From Gemmatimonadota bacterium (GTDB taxonomy: Bacteria > Gemmatimonadota > Gemmatimonadetes > Longimicrobiales > Longimicrobiaceae): 64,000 bases of DNA. A program made the position numbers and the translations under genes. This document shows positions 1 through 9,225 of this stretch, in pieces. The notes under the pieces were generated by a model. It was given only the letters and a program-made list of their open reading frames with translations, did not search any database and had not been told where the DNA came from. Location of the stretch: the NCBI GenBank assembly GCA_031260285.1, contig JAIRKD010000002.1, positions 1 to 64,000 of the forward strand, written 5' to 3'. Numbering within the stretch: the stretch's first letter is position 1; every line of letters begins with the position of its first letter.

Positions 1-802
1 GGATCGGTTCGACGGAACCGAGTCGCTGGAAGTCCTCCGTTGCCTCTTCTTCCGCCACGTCGAGGAGGTCGTCAACCGTCACGATTCCCACCAGCGTGCC
101 GTCCGAATCAAGAACGGGAAGCGCCACCTGGTCGTACCGTCGGATCACCCGCACCGCTTCCGCGCTGTCGGCGGAGGCGGGAACACTCACGAAGGAGTGG
201 TCCATGATGTCCGCCACCAGGTCGTCCGGATCAGCAAAGATGAAGCGGCGCAACGCGATATCGTCAACCAGATGCCAGTCGGCGTTGACGACGTAGATCC
301 GGTTGATGGTTTCACTGGTCTTCCCCGCCTGGCGGATGTGGCGGAGCGCCTGCTCAACCGTCCAGTTCTGCTTCACCGCGATATAGTTGGGCGTCATCAG
401 CCGCCCGATGCTTCCCTCCGGGTACCCCAGCAGCCAGCGTGTCTCGCGCAGGTCAGCCGGGCTGAGGAGGTTGAGCATCCGCTGCGTGACCTGGCCGGGG
501 AGCTCCTCCAGCAGGTGCGTCCGATCGTCCGGCAGCATGTTGGCGAGCAGCTGCCGGGTCTCTTCGTCGGTCAGAGCGCGCAGCAGTTCGTCCTGGTCGC
601 CGGGATCCAGGTGGGAGAAGACCCCGGTTGCGCTTTCCCGCGGCAGAGCCCGGAAGAAGATCGCCCGATCCCCCGCGGGAAGGCTGAGCAGCAGGTCCGA
701 GAGTTCCGGGGCGGGCCAGACCTCCAGCGCGTCGCGAAGCACACCCCAGTCCTTGTTCCGGATCAGCTCCTCGATCTCCGGTCTCAGCAGCTCTTTCAGC
801 AT
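1..802 (-). CDS. mgtE: Magnesium transporter MgtE, N-terminal and CBS part (3' end outside window)
   Basis: This is the cytoplasmic half of an MgtE-type Mg2+ channel. The minus-strand reading frame begins MLKELLRPEIEELI and continues into the acidic MgtE N superhelical domain, with motifs such as LPAGDRAIFFRALP and LTDEETRQLLANMLPDD. Two CBS motifs follow (VVNADWHLVDDIALRRF, then DQVALPVLDSDGTLVGIVTVDDLLD). In this family these domains sense intracellular Mg2+ and gate the pore. The transmembrane part lies beyond base 1. I chose ATG 802 because the family normally starts there. An in-frame ATG at 868 would add 22 Cys-rich residues that do not look like MgtE. The gene is divergent from the autotransporter. 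Confidence in the family is high. Confidence 0.9.
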   Translation of the reverse strand, partial: MLKELLRPEIEELIRNKDWGVLRDALEVWPAPELSDLLLSLPAGDRAIFFRALPRESATGVFSHLDPGDQDELLRALTDEETRQLLANMLPDDRTHLLEELPGQVTQRMLNLLSPADLRETRWLLGYPEGSIGRLMTPNYIAVKQNWTVEQALRHIRQAGKTSETINRIYVVNADWHLVDDIALRRFIFADPDDLVADIMDHSFVSVPASADSAEAVRVIRRYDQVALPVLDSDGTLVGIVTVDDLLDVAEEEATEDFQRLGSVEPI

Positions 803-1260
803 CGATTCAACAGAACCATCCTCGGGATCAGTCAGGCAGCAGTCCGGGACCGCGCAGCAACTGTGCATACCATCCCGGAGCTCCCGGGTCAATCCCGCAG
901 GGTCCGGCGGATGCCCCGATTCCCGTCCCGCGACGACTCGAAAACGGATCTCAGAAACGGAGGAGAAACGGAGGAGAAACGACAGAGTGCAGCTCTCTAT
1001 CATTCTCCTTTTCATCTTCCCGCCTGGCACTTAGTAGTTCTGAGAACTAACTACTGTTTCGAGAGTATCAGGGGGTTTGAAAACCTCTCCCTCCCTTCTC
1101 TTGGGAGAGGTAAGAAGCAGATAGTGGAGAATTCCCCTCCCATGTGGTTCTGTACGATCGAAGTACGCCTGATCAGAAAACGATGAGGTGTGGTTTGTCA
1201 GCAGATGCTGGTGAGCATTTCCCTTCTGGCGGTTCACGATCAATCTCGGAAAGGTAGAAG
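803..1260. other. Divergent intergenic region with inverted repeats
   Basis: This 458-bp region separates mgtE (minus) from the autotransporter gene (plus). It holds a short tandem duplication of GGAGGAGAAAC near 958-981. It also holds a dyad TAGTTCTGAGAACTA at 1035-1049 (7-bp arms, one central base) overlapping a second dyad, GTAGTT...AACTAC (1034-1054). A hairpin with arms CCTCTCCC (1084-1091) and GGGAGAGG (1103-1110) follows. The dyad could be an operator for one or both divergent genes, which is inference. A purine-rich GGAAAGGTAG just before 1261 is the likely ribosome binding site of the autotransporter. I see no convincing coding sequence here. Confidence 0.5.
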
Positions 1261-4200
1261 ATGGGTGTTCCTTTCGGATGGAAGAAGCCCGCTCCGGTGG
1301 CTTCTTCAAGTGCCCGTGATCAATGGCGGATGCTGCTGATCACCTCGGTGGTGGTTGCGCTTGCTTTCGGATCAGACCCGGCCAGCGCGCAGCTGGTTCC
1401 CGTACCTGCCGGTGGGGACCTCGCGGTGGAAGGGACCACAACACCCCCGAGTGGTACGATCTACGAACTTGTGGGAAATGCGGTGATCGGTACAACCATC
1501 ATCGCGCCGGATAACGGTATACTCACCATCATCGCTCCCGCAGCGGGCTCCACGATCACCTCGGAAGCAGGTGGTGAGCGCGCGATCACCCTGTTCAGCG
1601 CGGATCCGGCAACGGGGCTCTACTCCGGACTGACGCTGGATCTGGAGGGTGGCCCGATCACCCTGACGGGATCAACCGGGTTTGGTGGCTTCCTGGGGCG
1701 AGAGGATTCTGATGTGTCCTCCAACGGAACCATCACCATCAACGGTGACCTGGGGCTGCTGGAGAACACCAGCCTGACCGGGGGCGCGGGGATCTTTTCC
1801 GTTGATGGGGATGTGGTCATCAACGGCTCACTGGTAGCGGAAGGCAATACGCAGGCGATCCTTACCCGGTCGCTCGACAAGCCCGCCGATGTGGTTGTGA
1901 CCCACGACGTTGTCCTCACCGATAATGAGTCGCTTTCGGCGACATATACCGGTGGCGCGATCGGGGCGATGGGCAGCGTTTCCCTGGCTGAACAGGGTGA
2001 CAGTGTCATGATCAGGGGGAATTCCTCTGCCTCAAATGGCGGTGCGATCAGCGCTCTGGGGGATGTGACAATCGGCAATCTCACCAGTACCGACAGTATC
2101 CACTATAACCACGCCGGGACTGCCGGGAATGTGGGTAATAATAGCGGAGACGGTGGTGCGATCTTCGTCGGAGGTGAATCGGGTACCGTCACTATTGTCG
2201 GTGGCAATACCAGGATTTCATCTAACAGCGCAATCGGAAGTGGTGGCGCAATCGCGAACCTGGGCCAGTCTTCCAGTTCCGATATCGTGATCAGCGATCG
2301 GAATGGCGAACTGGATGTGGATTATAACACCGCCGGTAATGCGGGCGGCGCGTTATTCATCTCCGCTCAGGGTGGGAGCGTTGATATTACTGGCAATAAT
2401 GTCCATATCCGTCACAACTATGCCGCTGGTGGGCAGAATCAATCGACGAGTGGCGGTGGAACCTCGGGTGGTGGCGCGATCGCGGTCCTTGGGGGCGATG
2501 TTCTCATCCGCTCGGTTGGTGTCCACCCGGATAGCACCAGAGAAATTCATTTTGTAGACAACGTCGCCGGGTATGATGAAACCGCCGACACACATCTGGG
2601 CGGTGGCGCGATCTACGCCGCTGGTAAGGTTCAGATCGAGTATGAGGGGATTGTCAGATTCCTGGATAACCTGGCCGGATATGGTGAGAATAGAGTTGAA
2701 ATAGAGGGGTCCAATGTGTCTGGCGGCGCAATCGTCGCTGGCGGGCCTGTACTGCTGAAGGGCACCATAGAGGTCTCTGGCAACAGAGCAACGGGCAACG
2801 GCGGCGCGATCTATTCCACAAGCGCGCCGACCATCACCCTTGATGGTAAAGGCCGGCTGGATATTCATGGCAACGAGGCTGGTTACTATGAAGGTATCGG
2901 AGATGGTGGCGCGATTTACGGTGGTGCGTCAACGGATGTTATTCTGGGACTCACCGCGGACACCATCGCGATTGGAGGGAACGTCGCGCACCATGGTAGC
3001 GGTGGGGCTGTCTACACCGGCGGTAATGTGGAGATCGGCGGTATGTCCATCCTCACATCGATCACCGGTAACAAGGCTCAGGATGGAGACGGTGGCGCGA
3101 TCCGGGCTGGTGGCAATGTCACGATCACTGGAACACAGATCAGTGACAATGAGGCTGGCGGTAACGGTGGTGCCATCTCCAGCGCCAGCTTTACGCTGAA
3201 CGCGACAACGACGGATACCATCAGCAATAACAGGGCTGGTCTCCTGGGCGGCGCGGTTTATGTGGATCGCAATGTTACCCTGAACGCTACAGGTGGCGAT
3301 ATCCTGTTCCAGGAAAACACGCAGAATACGAGCTTGATCACGGAAGCAAACGCGATCTGGCTCAACAATACAGACAGCGACGGTGTTGCAACGTTCAACG
3401 CTGCCCCCACCAGAACGATCACTTTCTTCGACCCGATCCGGAACACCGCCGCCAACGGGCTGCTGACGGTGAACAAGACGGGTACGGGTACGCTGACGTT
3501 TGACGGTGCGCAGCAGAGCGCGGCCTCGGACCGGTGGTCAGTGGTCTACGGAAACACTGCAGTGCAGGCCGGCACTTTCCTGGTTCAGAACAACGCTGTC
3601 TATGGCGCGCTGGGCGCGGATGTCGGGCAGATCAACCCCTCGCTCTTCCTCGTGAACAGTGGCGCCACGCTGGCTCTCGGGATGGGTGAAGTCCGGGCGG
3701 ATTCGGTCAACGTGAGCGGAACGCTGAAGGGTACGGGTACCGTCACTTCGGGAACGGTTGTTGTCGCGGCCAACGGGGTGCTTGATCCGGGTGGAGTTGG
3801 TGCCAGCGGCCCGGTCGGGGTGCTCACGATCAACGGCGACCTCCGGCTGAACAGCCTGGCAGTCCTCAACTATAACTTTGGTGAGGTCAACGCCAACGGC
3901 GCAGACACTGCGACGGGACCAAACGGTGGTGGCGGTCTGCAGAACGACCTGACGGTGGTGACCGGAGACCTGACTCTGGACGGAACGCTGAACGTCACAG
4001 CCACACCGGGTGGGCTTTTGCCGGGTGTGTACCGCGTCATCAATTATGCGGGTACCCTCACCGATAATACGCTTGCCCTCGGCGGTATGCCTGCCGGCAG
4101 CGAGCAGGTGGTACAGACCTCGGTGGCCAACCAGGTGAATCTGGTGGTGGTGCGTCAGAGAGATATCCCGGGTCAGGATACGTTCTGGGATGGCGCGGCC

Positions 4201-6033
4201 GGTCCTCACGGGAATGGAGCAATCAACGGTGGGAACGGGGTCTGGCAGAGCGGAGCAGGGAACGACAACTGGACGAATGTAGCCGGAGACTCGATCGGTA
4301 CATGGGATGACGGCCAGTTCGCTTTCTTCCAGGGTACGGCGGGAACGGTGACGGTGGACAACAGCCTGGGCCAGGTAACCACATCCGGGATGCACTTTGA
4401 CACCAACGGGTATGTGATCGCGGGTGACTCGCTGGAACTGGTGGGTGACTCAGCGCTGATTGGGGTGGGTACGGGTTACACAGCGCGGATTTCTTCGAAG
4501 CTGGTGGGCAATTCATCACTGGTGAAGACGAGCCAGGGGACGCTTGTGCTCTCGGGTGCAAACAGCTACACCGGGAACACCTCGGTGCTGGCGGGGACGC
4601 TGCAGATGGGTGCGGCCAATGTGCTGCCCTCAAATACCCGGGTGACGGTGGCGGCAGCCGGTACGCTGGATCTGGCAGGCTTCAACCAGACGGTGGAAGA
4701 TGTGACCAACTCGGGGCTGATCAGCTTCGGAACGGGTACGGCACCGGGCACCACCCTGACGGTTGACGGGAATTATGTGGGGAACGGAAACGCTGCAATC
4801 GCGCTGAACACGGTGTTCGGTGGTGACAACAGCGCGACGGACAAACTGGTGATCAATGGAAGCGCTTCGGGTACCACAACGCTGCGCTTCACAAACGTTG
4901 GAGGCCAGGGCGGAGAGACGGTGCAGGGGATCCGGGTGGTACAGGCAACCGGCACCGGCACCACAACCGCAAACGCGTTCACCCTCGGCGGCCAGCGGTA
5001 TACGGCGGGTGCGTTTGAGTACCTGCTGGAGCGGAAGAATCAGGACTGGTTCCTGGTGAACGGAGTCCGTCCGGAGACGCCGCTGTACGCTCCGATCCCG
5101 GCGATGGGCCGCAGCCTCGGGCTCTTCACAGTTCGGACGCTGCATGAGCGTGTGGGTGAAGAAGAGAACCTGCGTGGCCAGGCGGAAAGCCGCAGTGTCC
5201 TGAACGGACTCTGGGCTCGCGCACTGGGTGAGCGTCAGACGAACACCTTCAGTGGCGTCGGGAACCCCTCTGCGGATGGAAACCTCTGGGGTGGCCAGTT
5301 GGGTCTGGATCTGTACCGCCACACGACAGACGGCGGTCATCAGAACCACTTCGGCGCGATGGGCAGCTACAGCGGCTTCAGCTCGAACCCGGTTCGTGGT
5401 GACGCGCTGGGCGAGACGGATATCAAAGTTGGAGAGCTGGAACTGAAGGGCGCCTCCGCGGGTCTGTACTGGACGCACTTCAGTCCGACCGGCTGGTACC
5501 TGGATGCTGTGGGTCAGGTCAGCCGGTTTGATGTGAAGGCTGCTTCACTTTCCGGTACGCACCTGAATACCGATATGGGCGGGGTCACGGCTTCTCTGGA
5601 GACCGGATACCCGATTCACATCGGCACAGACGGAATGTGGCTGGTTGAGCCCCAGGCGCAGGTGATCTGGCAGGGCTTTGATGTGACCGATGCCCGGGAC
5701 GAGCTTGCGGATGTCTCCTGGAACACGTCGAATGCCTGGACGGGTCGTCTGGGTGCGCGTATCCAGCAGAGTGAAGGGCCGCTCTGGCAGCGGTATGGCC
5801 TGATCAATGTCTGGCACGACTTCAACGGAACAGACGGGATTGTGTTTGACGGGGCGAACCCGGCGAACACACGCTTCGGTGGAACGGCGCTGGAGGGCGG
5901 TCTGGGAATGACGGCGAAGGCAGGCCGGCTGCTGAGCATCTACGGCGAAGCGACCTACCGTCACTCGGTGGGCGGCGGTCCACGTGAATCAACCGGTGTC
6001 TTCGGGACGCTGGGTGTGCGCCTGAACTGGTAA
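1261..6033 (+). CDS. Autotransporter (type Va) with Pmp-like GGA(I/L/V)/FxxN passenger
   Basis: This is a 1590-residue surface autotransporter. The extended signal peptide runs to about residue 44 (hydrophobic LLITSVVVALAFG, then ASAQ). The passenger at residues 230-665 has 14 GGAI, GGAL or GGAV motifs, each usually followed by a beta-strand and Asn/Gly turn. It also has FxxN tetrads (FVDN, FLDN, FQEN). This combination is the hallmark of chlamydial polymorphic membrane proteins and predicts a right-handed beta-helix. Autotransporter-associated beta-strand repeats follow (GTGTLTFDGA near 750, GTLVLSGANSYTGNT near 1090). The C-terminal 310 residues form the beta-barrel and end in ...GVRLNW, the usual aromatic terminal residue for BAM recognition. 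Adhesin function is inferred from family only. A strong terminator follows. Confidence 0.93.
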   Translation: MGVPFGWKKPAPVASSSARDQWRMLLITSVVVALAFGSDPASAQLVPVPAGGDLAVEGTTTPPSGTIYELVGNAVIGTTIIAPDNGILTIIAPAAGSTITSEAGGERAITLFSADPATGLYSGLTLDLEGGPITLTGSTGFGGFLGREDSDVSSNGTITINGDLGLLENTSLTGGAGIFSVDGDVVINGSLVAEGNTQAILTRSLDKPADVVVTHDVVLTDNESLSATYTGGAIGAMGSVSLAEQGDSVMIRGNSSASNGGAISALGDVTIGNLTSTDSIHYNHAGTAGNVGNNSGDGGAIFVGGESGTVTIVGGNTRISSNSAIGSGGAIANLGQSSSSDIVISDRNGELDVDYNTAGNAGGALFISAQGGSVDITGNNVHIRHNYAAGGQNQSTSGGGTSGGGAIAVLGGDVLIRSVGVHPDSTREIHFVDNVAGYDETADTHLGGGAIYAAGKVQIEYEGIVRFLDNLAGYGENRVEIEGSNVSGGAIVAGGPVLLKGTIEVSGNRATGNGGAIYSTSAPTITLDGKGRLDIHGNEAGYYEGIGDGGAIYGGASTDVILGLTADTIAIGGNVAHHGSGGAVYTGGNVEIGGMSILTSITGNKAQDGDGGAIRAGGNVTITGTQISDNEAGGNGGAISSASFTLNATTTDTISNNRAGLLGGAVYVDRNVTLNATGGDILFQENTQNTSLITEANAIWLNNTDSDGVATFNAAPTRTITFFDPIRNTAANGLLTVNKTGTGTLTFDGAQQSAASDRWSVVYGNTAVQAGTFLVQNNAVYGALGADVGQINPSLFLVNSGATLALGMGEVRADSVNVSGTLKGTGTVTSGTVVVAANGVLDPGGVGASGPVGVLTINGDLRLNSLAVLNYNFGEVNANGADTATGPNGGGGLQNDLTVVTGDLTLDGTLNVTATPGGLLPGVYRVINYAGTLTDNTLALGGMPAGSEQVVQTSVANQVNLVVVRQRDIPGQDTFWDGAAGPHGNGAINGGNGVWQSGAGNDNWTNVAGDSIGTWDDGQFAFFQGTAGTVTVDNSLGQVTTSGMHFDTNGYVIAGDSLELVGDSALIGVGTGYTARISSKLVGNSSLVKTSQGTLVLSGANSYTGNTSVLAGTLQMGAANVLPSNTRVTVAAAGTLDLAGFNQTVEDVTNSGLISFGTGTAPGTTLTVDGNYVGNGNAAIALNTVFGGDNSATDKLVINGSASGTTTLRFTNVGGQGGETVQGIRVVQATGTGTTTANAFTLGGQRYTAGAFEYLLERKNQDWFLVNGVRPETPLYAPIPAMGRSLGLFTVRTLHERVGEEENLRGQAESRSVLNGLWARALGERQTNTFSGVGNPSADGNLWGGQLGLDLYRHTTDGGHQNHFGAMGSYSGFSSNPVRGDALGETDIKVGELELKGASAGLYWTHFSPTGWYLDAVGQVSRFDVKAASLSGTHLNTDMGGVTASLETGYPIHIGTDGMWLVEPQAQVIWQGFDVTDARDELADVSWNTSNAWTGRLGARIQQSEGPLWQRYGLINVWHDFNGTDGIVFDGANPANTRFGGTALEGGLGMTAKAGRLLSIYGEATYRHSVGGGPRESTGVFGTLGVRLNW

Positions 6034-6052
6034 CAACAGGCAGACAGCAATG

Positions 6053-6097
6053 ACAGAAAAGGCCGGGGAGCGGAAAATGCTTCCCGGCCTTTTCTGT
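6053..6097 (+). terminator. Rho-independent terminator of the autotransporter gene
   Basis: A long hairpin starts 20 bases after the autotransporter stop. Arms ACAGAAAAGGCCGGGGAGC (6053-6071) and its near-perfect complement (6079-6097) pair over 19 bp with one G-U wobble. The loop is 7 nt, and a T-run lies in the right arm. It separates the autotransporter from the IalB-like gene. Confidence 0.9.
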
Positions 6098-6328
6098 AAG
6101 GCGGTTATCATTTTTATCACCTCATACCTTGCGAAGAAGGCCGATACCTGTTCCGTTAGGGAGGACGGTGCGGCACGATATGCAGGCTGTCGTCACCGAT
6201 GGGTCGGTCGCCTGGATATCTCACCGTTTGTCGGCTTCTCAGGCCGACGGATGATGTGAGGGTTCATCCCGACCGGATACTCATGATCCCTGGTTTCCAG
6301 ATCCAAGCTTAATCCTGGCAGAAACACA

Positions 6329-6898
6329 ATGAATGATGCGGAACGGTCTTCTCGGTTTTTATCGCTTGGACGTCGGATGCGGACGATTTCTCTCGGGGCT
6401 GGCGCCCTGTTCCTCGGCGCGCTGATTGCTCCCTCCGCGAACGCGCAGAGTGGTCTTCCCGGCGGCGCAAATTCGCTTCGCGAGGTGCATGGTGACTGGG
6501 TGGTCATCTGCTCGGCTCAGGATGGCGCCAAGGCTTGTGTAATGCAGCAGGAGCTGCGGGTTCAGCAGTCGGGTCAGCTTGTACTTGCGGTTGAGCTGCA
6601 GCCGAAGAGCGGCGGTGCGGAGGGGAACCTGGTGCTTCCCTTTGGTCTCGCTCTCGCCAGGGGCACGTCAATTCAGGTGGATGAGGGCTCATCCACCTCG
6701 CTTCCGTTCCGCACCTGCCTCCCCGTGGGCTGCGTAGCGTCGGTGAACTTTGATGCAGCCACACTGGGCGCACTGCGCCGTGGGACGTCGCTGAACGTGT
6801 CCGTGACTCCGGATGGTGGCCTGCCGGAGATGCAGTGGGCTGCCTCGCTTCAGGGCTTCGGGTCGGCCTATGACAGAGCGGCTGCTCTGCTCCAGTAG
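6329..6898 (+). CDS. Invasion-associated locus B (IalB) family secreted protein
   Basis: This 189-residue exported protein has a signal peptide (hydrophobic ISLGAGALFLGALIAPSANA, cleavage after about residue 40). The mature part matches the IalB family: VHGDWVVICS near the N terminus, ACVMQQELR, LPFGLALARGTSIQVD, then the two-Cys segment FRTCLPVGCVASVNFD and a C-terminal MQWAASLQGFGSAYDRA. These are the conserved blocks of PF06776, known mostly from Alphaproteobacteria, where Bartonella IalB aids erythrocyte invasion. The biochemical role is not established. Its location next to a Pmp-like autotransporter suggests a surface-interaction role, but a terminator lies between the two genes. Four Cys in the mature part could form disulfides. 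Confidence 0.85.
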   Translation: MNDAERSSRFLSLGRRMRTISLGAGALFLGALIAPSANAQSGLPGGANSLREVHGDWVVICSAQDGAKACVMQQELRVQQSGQLVLAVELQPKSGGAEGNLVLPFGLALARGTSIQVDEGSSTSLPFRTCLPVGCVASVNFDAATLGALRRGTSLNVSVTPDGGLPEMQWAASLQGFGSAYDRAAALLQ

Positions 6899-7490
6899 CT
6901 TGAGGGGAGTATTCTGCTGACGGCGGCGGTACGCCGGATCAACCGCGGATAGCGGTGCCGGGATGTGCTGCTGATAACGCAGAAGAGTGGTTCGGCACGG
7001 AAAACAGAGGTTTGCAGCATCAGAGACCCGGCTCCCTTTCAGGGAAACCGGGTCTCGCTGTGTCCGCCTGTCGCCTGAATGCTGTCTATCCTGCGCATCC
7101 AACGTCCTGCTGCGGGGGACTGGCCTTGCAGGGACAGGTTTCAAACCCACCCCCTCACCTTATCTCCAGTGGAGGGCATTTCCAGCTGCGTGCAACGCTC
7201 CCGCCACAAACGGGGAGATACCCGCTCAGAATTCCCCGTCCATACCTCACCGGGTCCCGGACGAAAAATCCCTGATCAACAGGGAGATCAGCAGAAGTCC
7301 CCCATCCCTCTCCCCAATTTTGACACCGGACATATCTTCCATTCATCGTCGTTGAAGGAATGTTGAGGGAATAATGTCTTGCCGGAAGCATACCTGGTCG
7401 CCTCCGTGGCCTTTCAAACCGGAGATCCAGCCTGGTGATCAGACCAGCGTTCCATCGGCAAACCAGCGGATAACACCGAAGGAGAAGCGG
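6899..7490. other. 592-bp intergenic region upstream of ahcY
   Basis: No supported gene. A stable hairpin sits at 7023-7056 (arms GAGACCCGG and CCGGGTCTC, inner TCCC/GGGA pairing) without a T-run. It may stop or pause transcription from the IalB-like gene. A second dyad CTGATC...GATCAG lies at 7272-7291. I looked for SAM- or SAH-type riboswitch cores, which would be expected before ahcY, and saw none. The frame of ahcY stays open back to ATG 7374, but the extra 39 residues look non-conserved. Confidence 0.5.
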
Positions 7491-8984
7491 GTGAATACAA
7501 TAATTGCGGCGCGTGGGAAGGCCTTCGAACAGGCGGAAGAGGCGGGACAGCTGCCGTTCAGGGTAGCGGATCTCGGTCTGGCGGACTTCGGCCGACGCGA
7601 GATCCGTCTGGCGGAACATGAGATGCCGGGATTGATGGCCCTGCGCGAGGAGTTCGGCGCTGAGAAGCCGCTGGCGGGCGCAAGGATCATGGGTTCGCTG
7701 CATATGACCGTGCAGACCGCCGTCCTGATCGAGACGCTGGTGGATCTCGGCGCGGACGTCCGCTGGGTCTCCTGCAACATCTTCTCGACCCAGGACCACG
7801 CGGCTGCGGCTGTTGTGGTCGGGCGTGACGGTACGGTGGAAGATCCCCGGGGGACGCCGGTCTTTGCCTGGAAGGGTGAGACGCTTGAGGAGTACTGGTG
7901 GTGTACCGAGCAGGCTCTTCTCTGGCCCGACGGAAGTGGGCCGAACCTGCTCCTCGACGATGGTGGCGACGCAACCCTCCTGATCCACAAGGCGGCGGAG
8001 TACGAGGAGGCTGGACGCATCCCCGGGTTCAATCCGGACGAGGACCCCGAGGAATGGGGAGTGATCCTCGATACCATCCGGAGCACGATGGCCGCCACAC
8101 CGACCCGCTGGTCAGAGACCGCGGCAGCTGTACGGGGTGTCTCCGAGGAGACCACCACGGGTGTCCATCGCCTCTATGAGATGGAGAAGAAGGGTATACT
8201 TCTCTTCCCGGCGATCAACGTCAACGATTCTGTCACCAAGTCGAAGTTCGACAACATCTACGGTTGCCGGCACTCCGTGATTGACGGGCTGAACCGTGCG
8301 ACGGATGTCATGATCGCGGGCAAGCTGGCGCTGGTCTGCGGGTACGGCGAGGTGGGGAAGGGCTGCGCCCAGGCGCTGAAGGGGCAGGGCGCGCGGGTGG
8401 TGGTCTCCGAGATCGACCCGATCTGCGCGCTGCAGGCTGCGATGGAAGGGTTTCCCGTGGTCACGGTGGAGGACGTTGTTGAAACCACGGATATCTTCAT
8501 CACCGCAACCGGCAACTTCGACATCATCACCGCCGGACACATGGCGCGGATGAAGGACAAGGCGATCATCGGCAACATCGGCCATTTTGATAATGAGATC
8601 GACATGGCCGGCCTGAAGAAGATCCCGGGTGTCCGCCGGAACAACATCAAGCCGCAGTACGATGAGTGGGTGTTCCCCGACGGGCATGGGGTGCTGATCC
8701 TCGCTGAGGGGCGGCTGATGAACCTCGGCTGTGCGACGGGACATCCGAGCTTTGTGATGTCCGCCAGCTTCACCAACCAGGTGATGGCCCAGATCGAGCT
8801 GCACCGGAACGCGGGTGCCTACGGGAAGAAGGTGTACGTGCTTCCCAAACACCTTGATGAAAAGGTCGCCCGGTTGCACCTGGAGAAGCTCGGCGTACAT
8901 CTGACGGAGCTTTCAACCCGCCAGGCGGAGTACATCGGGGTACCGATTGAAGGCCCCTACAAGCCGGACCACTACCGGTACTGA
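7491..8984 (+). CDS. ahcY: S-adenosylhomocysteinase
   Basis: This enzyme hydrolyses S-adenosylhomocysteine to adenosine and homocysteine with bound NAD+, regenerating the methyl cycle in the cytoplasm. Hallmarks are [16 protein letters not shown] at the N terminus, the [16 protein letters not shown] and [14 protein letters not shown] substrate motifs, and [18 protein letters not shown]. The NAD-binding [17 protein letters not shown] and the C-terminal ending [10 protein letters not shown] complete the pattern. I start at GTG 7491 because GAAGGAGAAG lies 3-11 bases upstream and the product then has 497 residues, normal for bacterial SAHH. An upstream ATG at 7374 is in frame but adds unusual sequence. 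It stands alone and ends at a strong terminator. Confidence 0.96.
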   Translation: MNTIIAARGKAFEQAEEAGQLPFRVADLGLADFGRREIRLAEHEMPGLMALREEFGAEKPLAGARIMGSLHMTVQTAVLIETLVDLGADVRWVSCNIFSTQDHAAAAVVVGRDGTVEDPRGTPVFAWKGETLEEYWWCTEQALLWPDGSGPNLLLDDGGDATLLIHKAAEYEEAGRIPGFNPDEDPEEWGVILDTIRSTMAATPTRWSETAAAVRGVSEETTTGVHRLYEMEKKGILLFPAINVNDSVTKSKFDNIYGCRHSVIDGLNRATDVMIAGKLALVCGYGEVGKGCAQALKGQGARVVVSEIDPICALQAAMEGFPVVTVEDVVETTDIFITATGNFDIITAGHMARMKDKAIIGNIGHFDNEIDMAGLKKIPGVRRNNIKPQYDEWVFPDGHGVLILAEGRLMNLGCATGHPSFVMSASFTNQVMAQIELHRNAGAYGKKVYVLPKHLDEKVARLHLEKLGVHLTELSTRQAEYIGVPIEGPYKPDHYRY

Positions 8985-9083
8985 GCCGGGGCTGGCGCAG
9001 ATTTTCGGGTAGAAGAAGGGAAGCAGCGGGGCTCTGCTGACGGGATGCTGGAGCGCCCGTCTCTGGTGAGGGGTGGTTGAACG

Positions 9084-9127
9084 GAAAGGGAGGGGAAACG
9101 CCATGAACCGCGTTTCTCCTCCCTTTC
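9084..9127. terminator. Terminator between convergent ahcY and the AP2-domain gene
   Basis: The arms at 9084-9101 (GAAAGGGAGGGGAAACGC) and 9110-9127 pair over 18 bp with a single G-U wobble and an 8-nt loop. It lies 100 bases after ahcY and 99 bases after the end of the minus-strand AP2 gene, so it may serve both. Confidence 0.85.
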
Positions 9128-9225
9128 ATCTATGACCGCAAGCTCGAAAGCTCTGGGAACCCTCGACACCGCCTGTCAGCCGCCACCGTCATCCCGGCCA
9201 TGTTCAGCCGGCTGTGACTGTGAAG

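Noticed and set aside
1084-1110. CCTCTCCC/GGGAGAGG hairpin as a terminator
   Set aside because: It lies upstream of both divergent genes, not after a gene, and has no T-run; I kept it only as a dyad in the intergenic entry.
2353-2868. Antisense 171-codon frame in the autotransporter
   Set aside because: Shadow of the repetitive GGA-motif coding sequence, with no signal or domain.
7100-7490. Possible SAM or SAH riboswitch before ahcY
   Set aside because: I found only simple dyads; none of the conserved core words of the known SAM/SAH classes was visible. A covariance-model scan would be decisive.
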